Below are positions 12,976-22,167 of a stretch of DNA of 64,000 nt, one piece after another. The DNA is taken from positions 21,588-85,587 of the forward strand of contig MNQT01000027.1 of assembly GCA_001915575.1 (NCBI GenBank), read 5' to 3'. Each line of letters opens with the position of its first letter. Positions within the stretch are counted from its first letter, which is position 1. Position numbers and translations under genes: made by a program. This DNA comes from Bacteroides sp. CAG:1060_57_27. Lineage in GTDB: Bacteria > Bacteroidota > Bacteroidia > Bacteroidales > UBA932. A model generated the notes under the pieces. That model worked only from the letters and a program-made list of their open reading frames with translations. It had not been told where the DNA came from and ran no database searches.

Positions 12976-13171
12976 GTCCGCAAAAGTATTATACGCACGC
13001 GTTATCGCTTGCAAGTTCCTGATATACTTCTGAGATGCCTCCTGGTATGCCTCCCGGGAAGCGTTTACCCCCGTTGATTAGCTTCCCGGGAGGCATACCA
13101 GGAGGCACAAGCGGGTAGAAAGTCGCATATCGGGCGCAAGAGGGCGCATATAGTGGGATACTTTTGCGGAC
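12976..13171. repeat. 196-bp palindromic element with outer terminal inverted repeats
   Basis: The 14-bp sequence GTCCGCAAAAGTAT at 12976-12989 recurs inverted (ATACTTTTGCGGAC) at 13158-13171. Centred inside is a perfect 27-bp inverted repeat (arms 13036-13062 and 13081-13107) around an 18-nt loop. The two halves between tips and core are only loosely similar. The whole fills most of the gap between the convergent upp and rho genes. It may be a small non-autonomous mobile element or a structured transcript end; no T-tract follows the stem. Confidence 0.7.
13036..13107 (-). repeat. Core palindrome, copy 1 (27-bp arms, 18-nt loop)
   Basis: A perfect 27-bp inverted repeat. Read on the minus strand the loop is TAATCAACGGGGGTAAAC, which matches the loop of the copy at 29755-29824 at 16 of 18 positions. 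Arms contain the block CCTCCCGGG next to GGTATGCC. It is one member of the element family described in the findings. Confidence 0.85.
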
Positions 13172-13266
13172 AGACGCTGGAAAAATCCCGAAACCTGCAC
13201 GCCGAAACCGACTGCGGCCGGAACCCCGCTCAGGATCCCGGCCGCAGCGAAGCCGCTTTCCGCAAC

Positions 13267-15114
13267 TCAGAAGTTATCGTAATACTTGGCATCCCGGGGC
13301 GTGACCTTCGACATGTTGTCGAGCACGTCCTGGTTGGTCTTGTACTCGTCCATAAGCTGGAGCATGAAGTTCATGGCCTCGGTGGGGTTCATGTCGGCGA
13401 GCAGCTTGCGCAGTATCCATATCCTCTGGCCCTGGTCCTTCTGGTAGAGCAGGTCGTCGCGGCGGGTGCCGGAAAGCAGCACGTTCACGGCCGGGAAGAT
13501 ACGCCTGTTCGCAAGGGTGCGGTCGAGCTGGATTTCGGAGTTGCCCGTTCCCTTGAACTCCTCGAATATCACGTCGTCCATCTTGGAGCCGGTCTCGGTG
13601 AGGGCAGTCGCGAGTATCGTGAGCGAGCCGCCGCCTTCGATGTTGCGGGCGGCGCCGAAGAACCTCTTGGGCTTCTGCAGGGCGTTGGCGTCGACTCCTC
13701 CGGTAAGCACCTTTCCGGACGCGGGCTGTACGGTATTGTAGGCACGGGCGAGCCTCGTTATGGAGTCGAGGAGTATCACCACGTCATGTCCGCATTCCAC
13801 GAGCCTGCGTGCCTTCTCTATCACCATGTTGGCCACCTTCACATGCTTCTCGGCCGGTTCGTCGAACGTGGACGCCACGACCTCGGCCTTGACCGAACGC
13901 TGCATGTCCGTAACCTCCTCGGGACGCTCGTCGACAAGCAGCACGATTTCGTAGACCTCGGGGTGGTTGTCGGCGATTGCATTGGCTATACTCTTGAGGA
14001 GCAAGGTCTTTCCCGCCTTGGGAGGCGACACTATCAACATGCGCTGGCCTTTTCCGATAGGGGAGAACATGTCCACGATACGGCAGCTCTTGTCCCTCTC
14101 GTGGCCGTTTCCGAGCAGGTTGAACTTCTCTTCGGGGAAGAGCGGGGTGAGGAAGTCGAACGGAACCCTGTCGCGGATGAACTCGATAGTGCGGCCGTTG
14201 ACATACTTGACGCTCACGAGGGGGAAGTACTTGTCTCCCTCCCTGGGAGGACGGATCTCGCCCGTTACTGTGTCTCCGCTCTTGAGGGCGTTGGCCTTTA
14301 TCTGCTGCTGGGAGACATAGATGTCGTCGGGAGAATTGAGGTAGTTGTAGTCGGAAGAACGCAGGAAACCGTATCCGTCGGGCATGATCTCCAGCACTCC
14401 CGTAGCCTCCACGGTGCCTTCGTACTGTATCTGGCGGGGCCTCGGCTGCTGGAAGCCGTTCTGGCCCCTGCCCGCATTCTGGGCCGCCTGCCTGTCCGGC
14501 ATCGCCTGGCCCTGGACCTTCTCGTTGACCTTCGACTGGACCTTCTCTATCACCTTCTCTATGTCCTTGTCGTCAGGCCTGCGGCGTCCCCTCTTTCTGG
14601 AACCCTGTTCCTGCTGCACGGCCTGTCCGTCGGCGGAAGCCGGAACGGGAGCGGCCGCTTCGGCGGGTTGCTGCGCGGGAGCTGCCGCATCTGCGGCCTT
14701 GGGGGTTTCTTCGGCAGTCTCGGCAGCGGCCTTGCGCCTCGTACGGCGGGGTTTCTCAGCCTTCTGCGCGGGCTCTGCACCCTGGGGAGCCGCCCCTTCG
14801 GCGGAAGGATCTCCCTTCCTGCGGGCCTGGTTTGCGGAAGCAGGCTTCGCCGCATCCGCATTCTCCTGTGCGCCCTGCGCCTTCTCCGCAGCCGGGGCCG
14901 CCTCGTCCTTTTTCACCTTGGGCGGACGGCCGCGCCGCGCCTTGGGCTTTTCGGCGGAAGGCTTCTTCGCCTCCTCGAGCGCCTGCGCGTCGATGATCGC
15001 ATAGGCGAGGTTCTCGCTGTCGAGTTTATTTATCGATTTGATGTTGTATCCTGCCGCTATCGCTTCGAGCTGTTCTCTGGTCATACTGCTCAGCTCAAAC
15101 AGAGTGTGTGACAT
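13267..15114 (-). CDS. rho: Transcription termination factor Rho
   Basis: A 615-residue hexameric RNA helicase that ends transcription. The C-terminal ATPase has Walker [14 protein letters not shown] (about 350-365), [13 protein letters not shown] and the [12 protein letters not shown] loop; the RNA-binding CSD domain precedes it ([19 protein letters not shown]). A Rho N-terminal domain ([16 protein letters not shown]) is separated from it by about 200 residues rich in Ala, Lys, Pro and Gln. Such low-complexity insertions are common in Bacteroidetes Rho. The ATG at 15114 is chosen because it starts the N-terminal domain, 61 bp below a TATATTTG box. Confidence 0.96.
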   Translation of the reverse strand: MSHTLFELSSMTREQLEAIAAGYNIKSINKLDSENLAYAIIDAQALEEAKKPSAEKPKARRGRPPKVKKDEAAPAAEKAQGAQENADAAKPASANQARRKGDPSAEGAAPQGAEPAQKAEKPRRTRRKAAAETAEETPKAADAAAPAQQPAEAAAPVPASADGQAVQQEQGSRKRGRRRPDDKDIEKVIEKVQSKVNEKVQGQAMPDRQAAQNAGRGQNGFQQPRPRQIQYEGTVEATGVLEIMPDGYGFLRSSDYNYLNSPDDIYVSQQQIKANALKSGDTVTGEIRPPREGDKYFPLVSVKYVNGRTIEFIRDRVPFDFLTPLFPEEKFNLLGNGHERDKSCRIVDMFSPIGKGQRMLIVSPPKAGKTLLLKSIANAIADNHPEVYEIVLLVDERPEEVTDMQRSVKAEVVASTFDEPAEKHVKVANMVIEKARRLVECGHDVVILLDSITRLARAYNTVQPASGKVLTGGVDANALQKPKRFFGAARNIEGGGSLTILATALTETGSKMDDVIFEEFKGTGNSEIQLDRTLANRRIFPAVNVLLSGTRRDDLLYQKDQGQRIWILRKLLADMNPTEAMNFMLQLMDEYKTNQDVLDNMSKVTPRDAKYYDNF

Positions 15115-15175
15115 AATATGTGAAATTTGAATTTGCCGTGCAGACGGAAACTGCAGCGGAAATGATTTGACTGTG

Positions 15176-15183
15176 CAAATATA
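15176..15183 (-). promoter_or_regulatory. -7 box for rho
   Basis: The minus strand reads TATATTTG, fitting TAnnTTTG, 61 bp upstream of the rho ATG at 15114 and within 11 bp of the end of lptD. rho can therefore be transcribed independently of lptD, with an untranslated leader of about 55 nt. Confidence 0.6.
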
Positions 15184-15193
15184 GTCAAAAATT

Positions 15194-17920
15194 CTAATTA
15201 TCCCAATAGCTGCTGCTCTTCTTGAACCTGAGCAGGTCGGCGAGCGAGGCCGCATTGGCGGCGATGCGGAAGCTGTAGGACTTGTATGTTCCGGTAGGGA
15301 TCCAGCTTACGGAGATGTTGAAGCAGTGCAGGTCGTAGGTGGCGCTCAGCTGCGTCGCGGTCATCTTCCTGGCCACGAAGTCGAATCCCGTACTGAGGTT
15401 TATGGACATCTTGGGAGTGAGCTGGATGTTGCCCCTGGCGCTCAGAGTGGCCCTGATGTCGTTCTTCTTGCGCAGCAGTTGCGCCTGCTCGTCATAGGTA
15501 TAGCGGGGCGTCATTCCGAACGAAGCGCTGAAATTCACGGACCAGGGAACATTGGGATTCGTATAGTACAGCCATCCGTCGGGGATGAACTCGCCGGTGA
15601 CGGGATGATAGTAGTTGCGCTGGTAGTATCCCGCGGCCCCGCTCGTGCCTCCGGATGTCTTCGAACCGTCGTTGCCCTCTATCTTTCCGTCGCCGGAGAT
15701 AGAATAGGAAGCCGAGGCGCTCAGGCTGTTGAGACGCCCTATGCCCTGCCCGGAGGCTATCGCGAAACGGTCTATCCTGTTGCCCCTCTCGTCCATGGCA
15801 TAGGGGTCGAGGCTGGCGCTGGCGCTGATGTTTATCTTGTTGAAGAGGTTGGTCGACATGCTCATCGATATGACCTGCATCTTGAACTCCTCGGCAAGGA
15901 AATTATATCCGGTGGAGATGTTGAACTGGTCTATGAGCTTTATCTTCTTCGTCCCGGTACCCGTAGTGTCGGCATAGTCCCTGACCTTGGCCTCGAGATT
16001 GTTGCCTATGTTTATGGTCGCGCTCGCCGACTGCCTTCCGGATGTCGGTATGGAATACATCTGCCCGCTGTATATGTTGTACTGGTAGGTCTTGTCGGCA
16101 CCGGACGCGTCGGTATACTCGAGAGTGCGGTATCCGTTGGAATATGTCCCGAGGTCAGGCACATAGCTCAGCGACAGGCTGGGTGAAATCACATGCCTGA
16201 TTGCCTGCAGCTTGCCTTTTCCGAAGTTGAACATACCGTAGATGCGGGTGCTCAAGGAGGTGCTGAACGAATAGTCCTGGTAGATTCCGAGGGTGCTGAA
16301 CTGCCCCGAAGGCCTTTCCTCCACGCTGTCCGTCTCGGGATCGTACTCGTAATCGGTCTTGGAGAAGAACCACTTCTGGCTGTAGCTCACCCTCGGGGCG
16401 AAGCTTATGTACTTGAAAAGCTGGAAAGTGGGAAGGCCTATCGTGAAGTCGTGGCTCATTCCGTTCTGGAACTTGTCGATAAGTCCCGGCTCCTTGAACT
16501 CCGACGCCTTGAAGTTTATCTTGTTGCTGAAGGCACCCTTGTAGGCGAACGATATCTTCTCGTAGAACCTCTCCTTCCCGACCCTCTGCTTGCGCTTGAA
16601 CGGATACAGGGTCGTCACCGAAAGGGTGAGGTTGGGCAGCGTGAACGAATACGACGAGTCCCTGGAGTTCTGGGAGTGCAGCGCGTTCAGGCTGAGGTTG
16701 ACCTTGCCGTCCCAGTTCTTCGAGAACGAGATCGACGAACTGGCCTGGTTCTGGAGGGCCTGGTCTATGCTCGTGGAATTGTAGCGGTTGTTCGAAGGGC
16801 TCTTGATGTCGACTGAGGCGCGGAATGTCATTCCCGGCATCGCCTTGGAGTCCTGCGAATGGTCCCACCTTATGCCGAAGTTGCGCATCTGGTTGAACTC
16901 GGGCGTGCCCTTCTCACCGGTCTGGTCGTTGGAGAAGGTGATGTTGAACCCTCCGTTGAACTTGTAGCGCACATTGTAGCGCGAACTCACGTTGAGCGCC
17001 CACGAGCCGAGCGTGTAGTAGTCTCCCGTCACCTGCAGGTCGAGGTGGTCGCCGAACACGAAGTACATTCCGAGACCCCTCATGTAGAATCCTCTGGCCT
17101 GCTCCTCGCCGAAGGTCGGCATCAGCAGTCCCGTAGCCCTCTGCGGACGCTTGGGGATGAATCCGAACGGGATTCCCACGAAAGGAAGCTTGACATCCTC
17201 GATGACCAGGCACGCCGGCCCGAATATGGTCTTCCTCGAAGGGTTCTGCACCACCTTGGCCGCGGAGAGCGAAAGGTAGTAGTGCGGATGTTCGGCGTCG
17301 CACACGGTATACTGGCCCTTGGTGATGTTGATCGAATTGTCGTCCATCATCTTTATGTTGCGGCCCCGCAGTATGCCCTCGTCCTCGCTGGTGACCATGT
17401 TGCTGATCCTCGACTTGCGGGAGTTGAAGTTGTAGCGCAGCTCATGCATGTCGTAGGTCTTGTTCCCCTGGGTCATCTTCGGCCTGCCTACCCACTCGCC
17501 CTTGAGGCTGTCGTAAGTGCCCCGGGCATAGACCGTCCCGGACTTCATGTCGTACTCCATGTAGTCGGCCGTGAGCTCCATGTCCTGGTACTTGACCGAC
17601 ACGTCGCCGTAATAGTATATCTTGCGCTGTCCGTCGCTGAAGACCTCGACCATGGTATCCCTGGCCGTCGAGAACACAGGCATCTCGAGAGAGCTCTTCG
17701 AAAGCATGGAAAGAGAGTCTGCCCTGCGCAGGGAATCAGCCCTGTATATCGAATCACGGCGTGCGAGCGTCGCGGAGTCGGGAGCCGCGACCTTCTTCTC
17801 TATGCGCATCCCGTAGGTGCCTCCGCCCCTTCTCGGACGCGTATTCTGCGCAGAAGACACACCGGTCGCCAGGGAAAAGACCAGTGCCAGCAGGCAAAAT
17901 ATGTATACTCTTCTGCTCAA
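15194..17920 (-). CDS. lptD: LPS assembly protein LptD, Bacteroidetes type
   Basis: An outer-membrane beta-barrel of about 908 residues that inserts lipopolysaccharide into the outer leaflet. After a signal peptide ([17 protein letters not shown]...) comes an OstA/LptA-like beta-jellyroll (about residues 75-280, with [23 protein letters not shown] and [13 protein letters not shown]), then a long barrel rich in alternating aromatic strands. No ATG is available before the signal peptide; TTG at 17920 gives a clean signal sequence, while TTG at 17980 would start on top of a possible -7 box. Divergent from an amidase gene that also begins with TTG. Shorter Bacteroidetes LptD paralogues exist, but this one has the full domain layout. 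Confidence 0.87.
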   Translation of the reverse strand: MSRRVYIFCLLALVFSLATGVSSAQNTRPRRGGGTYGMRIEKKVAAPDSATLARRDSIYRADSLRRADSLSMLSKSSLEMPVFSTARDTMVEVFSDGQRKIYYYGDVSVKYQDMELTADYMEYDMKSGTVYARGTYDSLKGEWVGRPKMTQGNKTYDMHELRYNFNSRKSRISNMVTSEDEGILRGRNIKMMDDNSINITKGQYTVCDAEHPHYYLSLSAAKVVQNPSRKTIFGPACLVIEDVKLPFVGIPFGFIPKRPQRATGLLMPTFGEEQARGFYMRGLGMYFVFGDHLDLQVTGDYYTLGSWALNVSSRYNVRYKFNGGFNITFSNDQTGEKGTPEFNQMRNFGIRWDHSQDSKAMPGMTFRASVDIKSPSNNRYNSTSIDQALQNQASSSISFSKNWDGKVNLSLNALHSQNSRDSSYSFTLPNLTLSVTTLYPFKRKQRVGKERFYEKISFAYKGAFSNKINFKASEFKEPGLIDKFQNGMSHDFTIGLPTFQLFKYISFAPRVSYSQKWFFSKTDYEYDPETDSVEERPSGQFSTLGIYQDYSFSTSLSTRIYGMFNFGKGKLQAIRHVISPSLSLSYVPDLGTYSNGYRTLEYTDASGADKTYQYNIYSGQMYSIPTSGRQSASATINIGNNLEAKVRDYADTTGTGTKKIKLIDQFNISTGYNFLAEEFKMQVISMSMSTNLFNKINISASASLDPYAMDERGNRIDRFAIASGQGIGRLNSLSASASYSISGDGKIEGNDGSKTSGGTSGAAGYYQRNYYHPVTGEFIPDGWLYYTNPNVPWSVNFSASFGMTPRYTYDEQAQLLRKKNDIRATLSARGNIQLTPKMSINLSTGFDFVARKMTATQLSATYDLHCFNISVSWIPTGTYKSYSFRIAANAASLADLLRFKKSSSYWDN

Positions 17921-17985
17921 ATGCCAAAGATTTCGTATATTCGACTGCGTCGCATATACTTGTGCGCCTCGGGACAACAAATTTA

Positions 17986-18017
17986 TTTGTTCTCCTCTCA
18001 GCTTATTCGTATATTTG
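17986..18017 (+). promoter_or_regulatory. Promoter for the amidase gene (TTTG-N20-TATATTTG)
   Basis: TTTG at 17986-17989 and TATATTTG at 18010-18017 are separated by 20 bp, an exact fit to the Bacteroidetes primary-sigma promoter. The expected transcription start near 18023 leaves a leader of about 35 nt to the TTG start at 18058. Confidence 0.8.
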
Positions 18018-18057
18018 CAGTCTACAAAAGTAATACAATTTATTTAATCACCCGAAC

Positions 18058-19152
18058 TTGAAGCGCATAATTTGTCTGCTTGCATTCCTGACGGCCGCAT
18101 GTCTGCGCATGTCTGCCGACGGGACGGGACTGCGCACGGTGGTAATCGACGCCGGGCACGGAGGCAAGGACTCCGGCTGCGTCAGCCGTGACGGCAAGAC
18201 CTATGAGAAGACCCTTGTCCTCGACATGGCGACGACCCTCGCCGACAAGATCCGTTCCGCATATCCCGACGTGAAGGTCATACTCACGCGCTCGACAGAC
18301 GAATACATCACGCTCAACGGCAGGGCGGACATCGCCAACGACGCCAAGGGCGACCTCTTCATATCGATACACATCAACTCCTTCGACAAGACAAGCCCCA
18401 ACGGATATTCCGTGCACATACTGGGACAGGCGTCGGACAAGCACAAGGACCATGTGGACGTGTGCCGCAGGGAGAACTCCGTGATCCTGCTCGAGGACGA
18501 CTATACCACCAAATACCAGGGCTTCGACCCCAACAATCCCGAATCGTTCATATTCATGAGCCTGATGCAGAACTCGCATCTCGAGCAGAGCATGCGTTTC
18601 GCGCAGATAATCAGCGAGAACCTCAAAGGCGGGCCCATAAAGACCGACAGGGGGCTGTGGCAGAACTCGTACCTCGTCCTGTGGCGGGCGGCAATGCCGG
18701 CGGTCCTCGTCGAGCTGGGCTTCATATCCAACGCCTCCGATCTCGCGATACTGCGCCAGCAGTCCAAGCGCGACGACCTCGCCGACAGGCTCTTCCGCGC
18801 ATTCAGGGAATACAAGGCGATATACGATTCCAGCGTAAGCCTTGACGGACTCGGGGAATCGCCCGCAGGCGGGGCAGCCTCCGGAGGAGGAAGCGCCGCG
18901 GCGGCGGACGTCCCGGCCCGGGAAAGGTATGCCGTGCAGATACTGGTCTCCTCGAAATACTACAGGCCCGGCGATCCCGTCTTCCTCGGCTACGAACCCG
19001 AGGTCGTCAGGGCGGGCAAGTACTATAAATATTTTATAGGTGTCACGGAAAACCTGTCCGAGGCGAGGAAGAATCTCAAATCGATTAAAAACGAATATTC
19101 GGACGCTTTCCTCGTGAAAATACAGGGCGGAAACATCTCTCCGGTGAAGTGA
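18058..19152 (+). CDS. N-acetylmuramoyl-L-alanine amidase (AmiC type) with SPOR-like tail
   Basis: A 364-residue zinc amidase that cleaves the bond between MurNAc and the stem peptide in peptidoglycan, acting in the periplasm. The Amidase_3 domain spans about residues 23-240: VVIDAGHGGKDSG with a zinc His, the Glu in TYEKTLVLDMA, ISIHINSF and the catalytic VLVELGFISN. The tail (RYAVQILVSSKYY to the end) resembles a SPOR-type septal-peptidoglycan-binding domain. The start codon is TTG at 18058, directly followed by a signal sequence (KRIICLLAFLTAACL); no ATG fits. An exact promoter lies upstream. Confidence 0.92.
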   Translation: MKRIICLLAFLTAACLRMSADGTGLRTVVIDAGHGGKDSGCVSRDGKTYEKTLVLDMATTLADKIRSAYPDVKVILTRSTDEYITLNGRADIANDAKGDLFISIHINSFDKTSPNGYSVHILGQASDKHKDHVDVCRRENSVILLEDDYTTKYQGFDPNNPESFIFMSLMQNSHLEQSMRFAQIISENLKGGPIKTDRGLWQNSYLVLWRAAMPAVLVELGFISNASDLAILRQQSKRDDLADRLFRAFREYKAIYDSSVSLDGLGESPAGGAASGGGSAAAADVPARERYAVQILVSSKYYRPGDPVFLGYEPEVVRAGKYYKYFIGVTENLSEARKNLKSIKNEYSDAFLVKIQGGNISPVK

Positions 19153-19283
19153 AAGGCGCTCCTGGCGCAGTGTGCCCGCGATTTACCAGTTTATAAAGAT
19201 TATAAATTGATAAAGGGTCTACCTGTCAAATACTTACCGATTTAACATTTTTGCAACATATTAACTTACAGATATTTAAATTG

Positions 19284-19305
19284 ATAGCCCCAATGACTGG
19301 GCTAT
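19284..19305 (+). other. Stem-loop between the amidase gene and dnaA
   Basis: ATAGCCC (19284-19290) pairs with GGGCTAT (19299-19305) around an 8-nt loop. It sits in the AT-rich 277-bp gap before dnaA. No U-tract follows, so a Rho-independent terminator is doubtful; it may be a weak transcript end for the amidase gene. No TTATCCACA-type DnaA box was found in this gap. Confidence 0.4.
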
Positions 19306-19429
19306 TGTTAAGATAAGGCAAAAAAAAGTAAAAATCAATCTTAATCGGATAAATTTTTCAAATTTTTATTCCCCATTTTTGCAGTGCAATCCGGACGACA
19401 GCTTCGTTCCGGTTTATTTGTCCCCGCAA

Positions 19430-20851
19430 ATGGAAATAACAGAGAGACATATCGGCATATGGGAAGAGTGTCTGCATATCATGGAGCAGATACTCGAACC
19501 GCAGCAGTTTTCGACTTGGTTCAAGCCGATACGCCCGCTGTCTCTCGACGGCTGCACCCTCACGGTCGAGGTTCCGTCCGACTTTTTCCGTGAATACATC
19601 GAGTCGGCCTTTCTCGACGTGCTCAGCAAGACCCTGCGCAGGGTCATAGGGCCCGAGGCCAGGCTGCAGTATTCGGTGCGCACGGTAAAGGACCGTCCCA
19701 TGAGCATTCCCGGACAGAGCGTGCCTACTCCGGAGAACCCTCCTGTCACCATAGCCACGCCTCCTTCGCAGATGCCCAACCCGTTCGTATATCCGGGACT
19801 GCACAGGCTGAAGATCGACCCCAGGCTCAAGCCCGAGTACTGCTTCGACAATCTGGTGGAAGGGGAGTGCAACAGGCTTGGAGTGACCATAGGCAACGAC
19901 ATTGCCGACGCTCCCGGGAAGACGGCGTTCAACCCGCTCTTCATATTCGGCGGCTCTGGTCTCGGAAAGACCCACCTTGCCCAGGCCATAGGCATAGCGA
20001 TCAAGGAGAAGTACCCCGAACTGGTGGTGCTGTATGTCACGGGCAACGAGTTCAAGACGCAGTACATGACCGCGCTCAACGTGCTCAACAAGCTCACCGA
20101 CTTCATGGCATACTACATGAAGATAGACGTCCTCATCGTAGACGACATACAGGACCTGCTCGGTCAGGGCAGCCAGAACGCGTTCTTCAATGTGTTCAAC
20201 CACCTGCACCAGAACAGCAAGCAGCTGATATTCACTTCCGACCGCGCTCCCGTGGAGTTGCAGAACTTTGAGGAGAGGCTGCTCTCCCGCTTCAAATGGG
20301 GTCTGTCCGTCCCCCTCGGCCGTCCGGACTATGCGACGCGCCTGAAGATGTTGCGCAAAAAGGCCGAAAGGCAGGGGGTGAGCATCCCTGACGAAGTGCT
20401 GGAGTTTATCGCCGACAAGGTACGCACGAACTTCCGCGAGCTGGAGGGAACGCTCATATCGCTGATAGCGTACTCCTCTGTCGAGCGCAACAAGAGCCTG
20501 CTGGAGCTCGCGTCGGAAATCACGGAGTCGATAATAGGGGAGGAGAAGACCGAAATCAACATAGACAAGGTCGAGAGGAGCGTATGCGAGTACTTCAACA
20601 TAACCCGGGAGGCCCTGCTGTCGAAATCGCGCAAGCGCCAGATAGTGCAGGCTCGCCAGATAGCGATGTACCTGTGCCGCAACCTCATCTCCAACTGCTC
20701 GCTGGCCACGATAGGGGCAGAGATCGGAGGTAAGGACCACGCCACGGTCCTGCATGCCTGCACGACGGTCTCCGACCTGATGTCCACAGACAGGAATTTC
20801 AAGAAATACGTCACCGACATCGAGTCCATGCTCGCGCCGGCAGACAGATAG
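19430..20851 (+). CDS. dnaA: Chromosomal replication initiator DnaA
   Basis: A 473-residue AAA+ initiator of chromosome replication. Domain I is at the N-terminus (IWEECLHIMEQILEPQQFSTWFKPI), followed by a short linker, then the AAA+ core (FNPLFIFGGSGLGKTHLAQAIG Walker A; VLIVDDIQDL Walker B; FTSDRAP sensor region) and the DNA-binding domain IV with the signature GGKDHATVLHAC. The ATG at 19430 is preferred over an upstream in-frame TTG because it begins domain I. The near-match CATTTTTG at 19374-19381 is a possible -7 box. rpe follows after 22 bp and is probably co-transcribed. Confidence 0.97.
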   Translation: MEITERHIGIWEECLHIMEQILEPQQFSTWFKPIRPLSLDGCTLTVEVPSDFFREYIESAFLDVLSKTLRRVIGPEARLQYSVRTVKDRPMSIPGQSVPTPENPPVTIATPPSQMPNPFVYPGLHRLKIDPRLKPEYCFDNLVEGECNRLGVTIGNDIADAPGKTAFNPLFIFGGSGLGKTHLAQAIGIAIKEKYPELVVLYVTGNEFKTQYMTALNVLNKLTDFMAYYMKIDVLIVDDIQDLLGQGSQNAFFNVFNHLHQNSKQLIFTSDRAPVELQNFEERLLSRFKWGLSVPLGRPDYATRLKMLRKKAERQGVSIPDEVLEFIADKVRTNFRELEGTLISLIAYSSVERNKSLLELASEITESIIGEEKTEINIDKVERSVCEYFNITREALLSKSRKRQIVQARQIAMYLCRNLISNCSLATIGAEIGGKDHATVLHACTTVSDLMSTDRNFKKYVTDIESMLAPADR

Positions 20852-20873
20852 TACACTAAAATATACCGAGACC

Positions 20874-21521
20874 ATGTTCCGGATCGCACCATCAATCCTG
20901 GCCGCGGACTTCCTTCACCTTGAAAGGGATCTGGAGTCGGTCAACAGAAGCGGCGACATCCTTCATCTCGACGTGATGGACGGTTCGCTCGTGCCCAACA
21001 TATCGTTCGGATTCTCCGTGATAGACCAGCTCGCCCCTGTCGTAACAAGACCCATGGACGTGCACCTTATGGTCGTCGAGCCGCAGCGCTGGTTCGAGAA
21101 GGTGGCTGCCGACGGAGTCTCCTTGTGCTCCTTCCACCTCGAGGCCGCAGGGGAGAGCACGTCGGAATATATCGCCCGCATACATGCCCTCGGGATGAAG
21201 GCCGGAGTCGTGATAAACCCCGACATCCCCGTAGAAAGGCTCTTCCCGTACATAGGCGAGGCCGACTACTTCCTGCTGATGTCGGTATTCGCCGGCTTCG
21301 GAGGGCAGAAGTTCATTCCCGAGTCGCTCGGAAGGGCAAGGATCCTGCGCGCTGAGATAGACAGGCGCGGCGCGGACGCGCTGATCGAAATGGACGGAGG
21401 GATAAACATGTCCACGGTGTCGTCAGTCCGCGAGGCGGGAGTAGACATAGCCGTTGCAGGCAGCGCCGTCTTCAAGGCTGAGGATCCCGTGGCGGCCGTC
21501 AGGGCTCTTCGCGGAGAATGA
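20874..21521 (+). CDS. rpe: Ribulose-phosphate 3-epimerase
   Basis: A 215-residue TIM-barrel enzyme that interconverts ribulose 5-phosphate and xylulose 5-phosphate in the pentose phosphate pathway. Landmarks are APSILAADF, the metal-site HLDVMDGSLVPNISFG, DVHLMV, MSVFAGFGGQKFIP and EMDGGIN near the C-terminus. The length is standard. It follows dnaA by 22 bp. Its 3' end overlaps the convergent birA gene by 23 bp. Confidence 0.97.
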   Translation: MFRIAPSILAADFLHLERDLESVNRSGDILHLDVMDGSLVPNISFGFSVIDQLAPVVTRPMDVHLMVVEPQRWFEKVAADGVSLCSFHLEAAGESTSEYIARIHALGMKAGVVINPDIPVERLFPYIGEADYFLLMSVFAGFGGQKFIPESLGRARILRAEIDRRGADALIEMDGGINMSTVSSVREAGVDIAVAGSAVFKAEDPVAAVRALRGE

Positions 21522-22131
21522 ACATGTGCTCCCTGAACTCGGAATCTAGGGCCTTCCGTCCTGCATCCGAAGAGGCCGCCGCATAGCGGGAAGCGAGGCG
21601 GGCCCTGAGTTCCACGAGCTCCACGGAAAGCGCATAGTCCATTCCCGTAAGGTCTTTCATGGATACCGGATTGGGCAGCTGCGGAGGCCAGGCCTCCTCG
21701 TTGACATTGAGCCCGATACCGACTATGCTGGCATCCATGTATCTTCCCGTAACCTTGTTCTCGATAAGTATTCCGCATATTTTCCTTTCTCCGACCCAGA
21801 TGTCGTTCGGCCACTTGATACGCGAACCGATTCCCCTGGAGCCGAGATAGTCTCTGAGCGCGAGCGTGGTTATCTGCGTTATCACGATTGCATGCGAAGC
21901 TTCCAGAAGATAGGGAGCGTCAGGCCCGAACCTATACAATATACTGAAAGTAAGGTTCTTCCCCGGGGTGGAGAACCAGCTGTGCTCCCCCTGCCCGCGG
22001 CCACGGGTCTGCTCCCTCGCGGCAATGATTGACAAATTGGCAGACTGCGGGTACCTTTCCCTGAGCACACTGTTCGTGGAATCTACGGTATCCAGCCACA
22101 ATATGTCGGCATTTTCACGCGGTGGTTCCAT
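21499..22131 (-). CDS. birA: Biotin--[acetyl-CoA-carboxylase] ligase, catalytic domain only
   Basis: A 210-residue biotin protein ligase that activates biotin with ATP and attaches it to the carboxylase carrier protein. Visible are DSTNSVLRE, the biotinyl-AMP loop as RGRGQGEHSW (usual form GRGRxGRxW, so slightly altered) and KWPNDIWVGERKICGILIE. There is no N-terminal DNA-binding domain, so it is a group I enzyme without repressor function, and the C-terminal domain is short. It is divergent from ftsH and overlaps rpe tail to tail by 23 bp. Confidence 0.93.
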   Translation of the reverse strand: MEPPRENADILWLDTVDSTNSVLRERYPQSANLSIIAAREQTRGRGQGEHSWFSTPGKNLTFSILYRFGPDAPYLLEASHAIVITQITTLALRDYLGSRGIGSRIKWPNDIWVGERKICGILIENKVTGRYMDASIVGIGLNVNEEAWPPQLPNPVSMKDLTGMDYALSVELVELRARLASRYAAASSDAGRKALDSEFREHMFILREEP

Positions 22132-22139
22132 TTTTGTTG

Positions 22140-22147
22140 TATCTTTG
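22140..22147 (+). promoter_or_regulatory. -7 box for the ftsH operon
   Basis: TATCTTTG matches TAnnTTTG and lies 20 bp before the ftsH ATG at 22168, giving a very short leader. The minus-strand box for birA (TAATTTTG, 22154-22161) interleaves with it in the same 36-bp gap. Confidence 0.6.
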
Positions 22148-22153
22148 CGGTCA

Positions 22154-22161
22154 CAAAATTA
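22154..22161 (-). promoter_or_regulatory. -7 box for birA
   Basis: The minus strand reads TAATTTTG, fitting TAnnTTTG, 22 bp upstream of the birA ATG at 22131. The two divergent promoters must share the same DNA face, so mutual interference is likely. Confidence 0.5.
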
Positions 22162-22167
22162 AACAAG

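Noticed and set aside
19218..19229. 12-mer TCTACCTGTCAA shared with 53806-53817, beside the recombinase gene
   Set aside because: A shared 12-mer is expected by chance many times in 64 kb; the flanks differ, so an attachment-site reading is not supported.
19153..19429. Possible replication origin upstream of dnaA
   Set aside because: The gap is AT-rich but I found no cluster of TTATCCACA-type boxes; nearness to dnaA alone is not enough.
19358..20875. 505-codon open frame on the minus strand opposite dnaA, and similar long antisense frames opposite rho, ftsH and valS
   Set aside because: They mirror well-identified genes in a GC-rich genome, show no domain pattern, and have arginine/leucine/valine-rich shadow composition.
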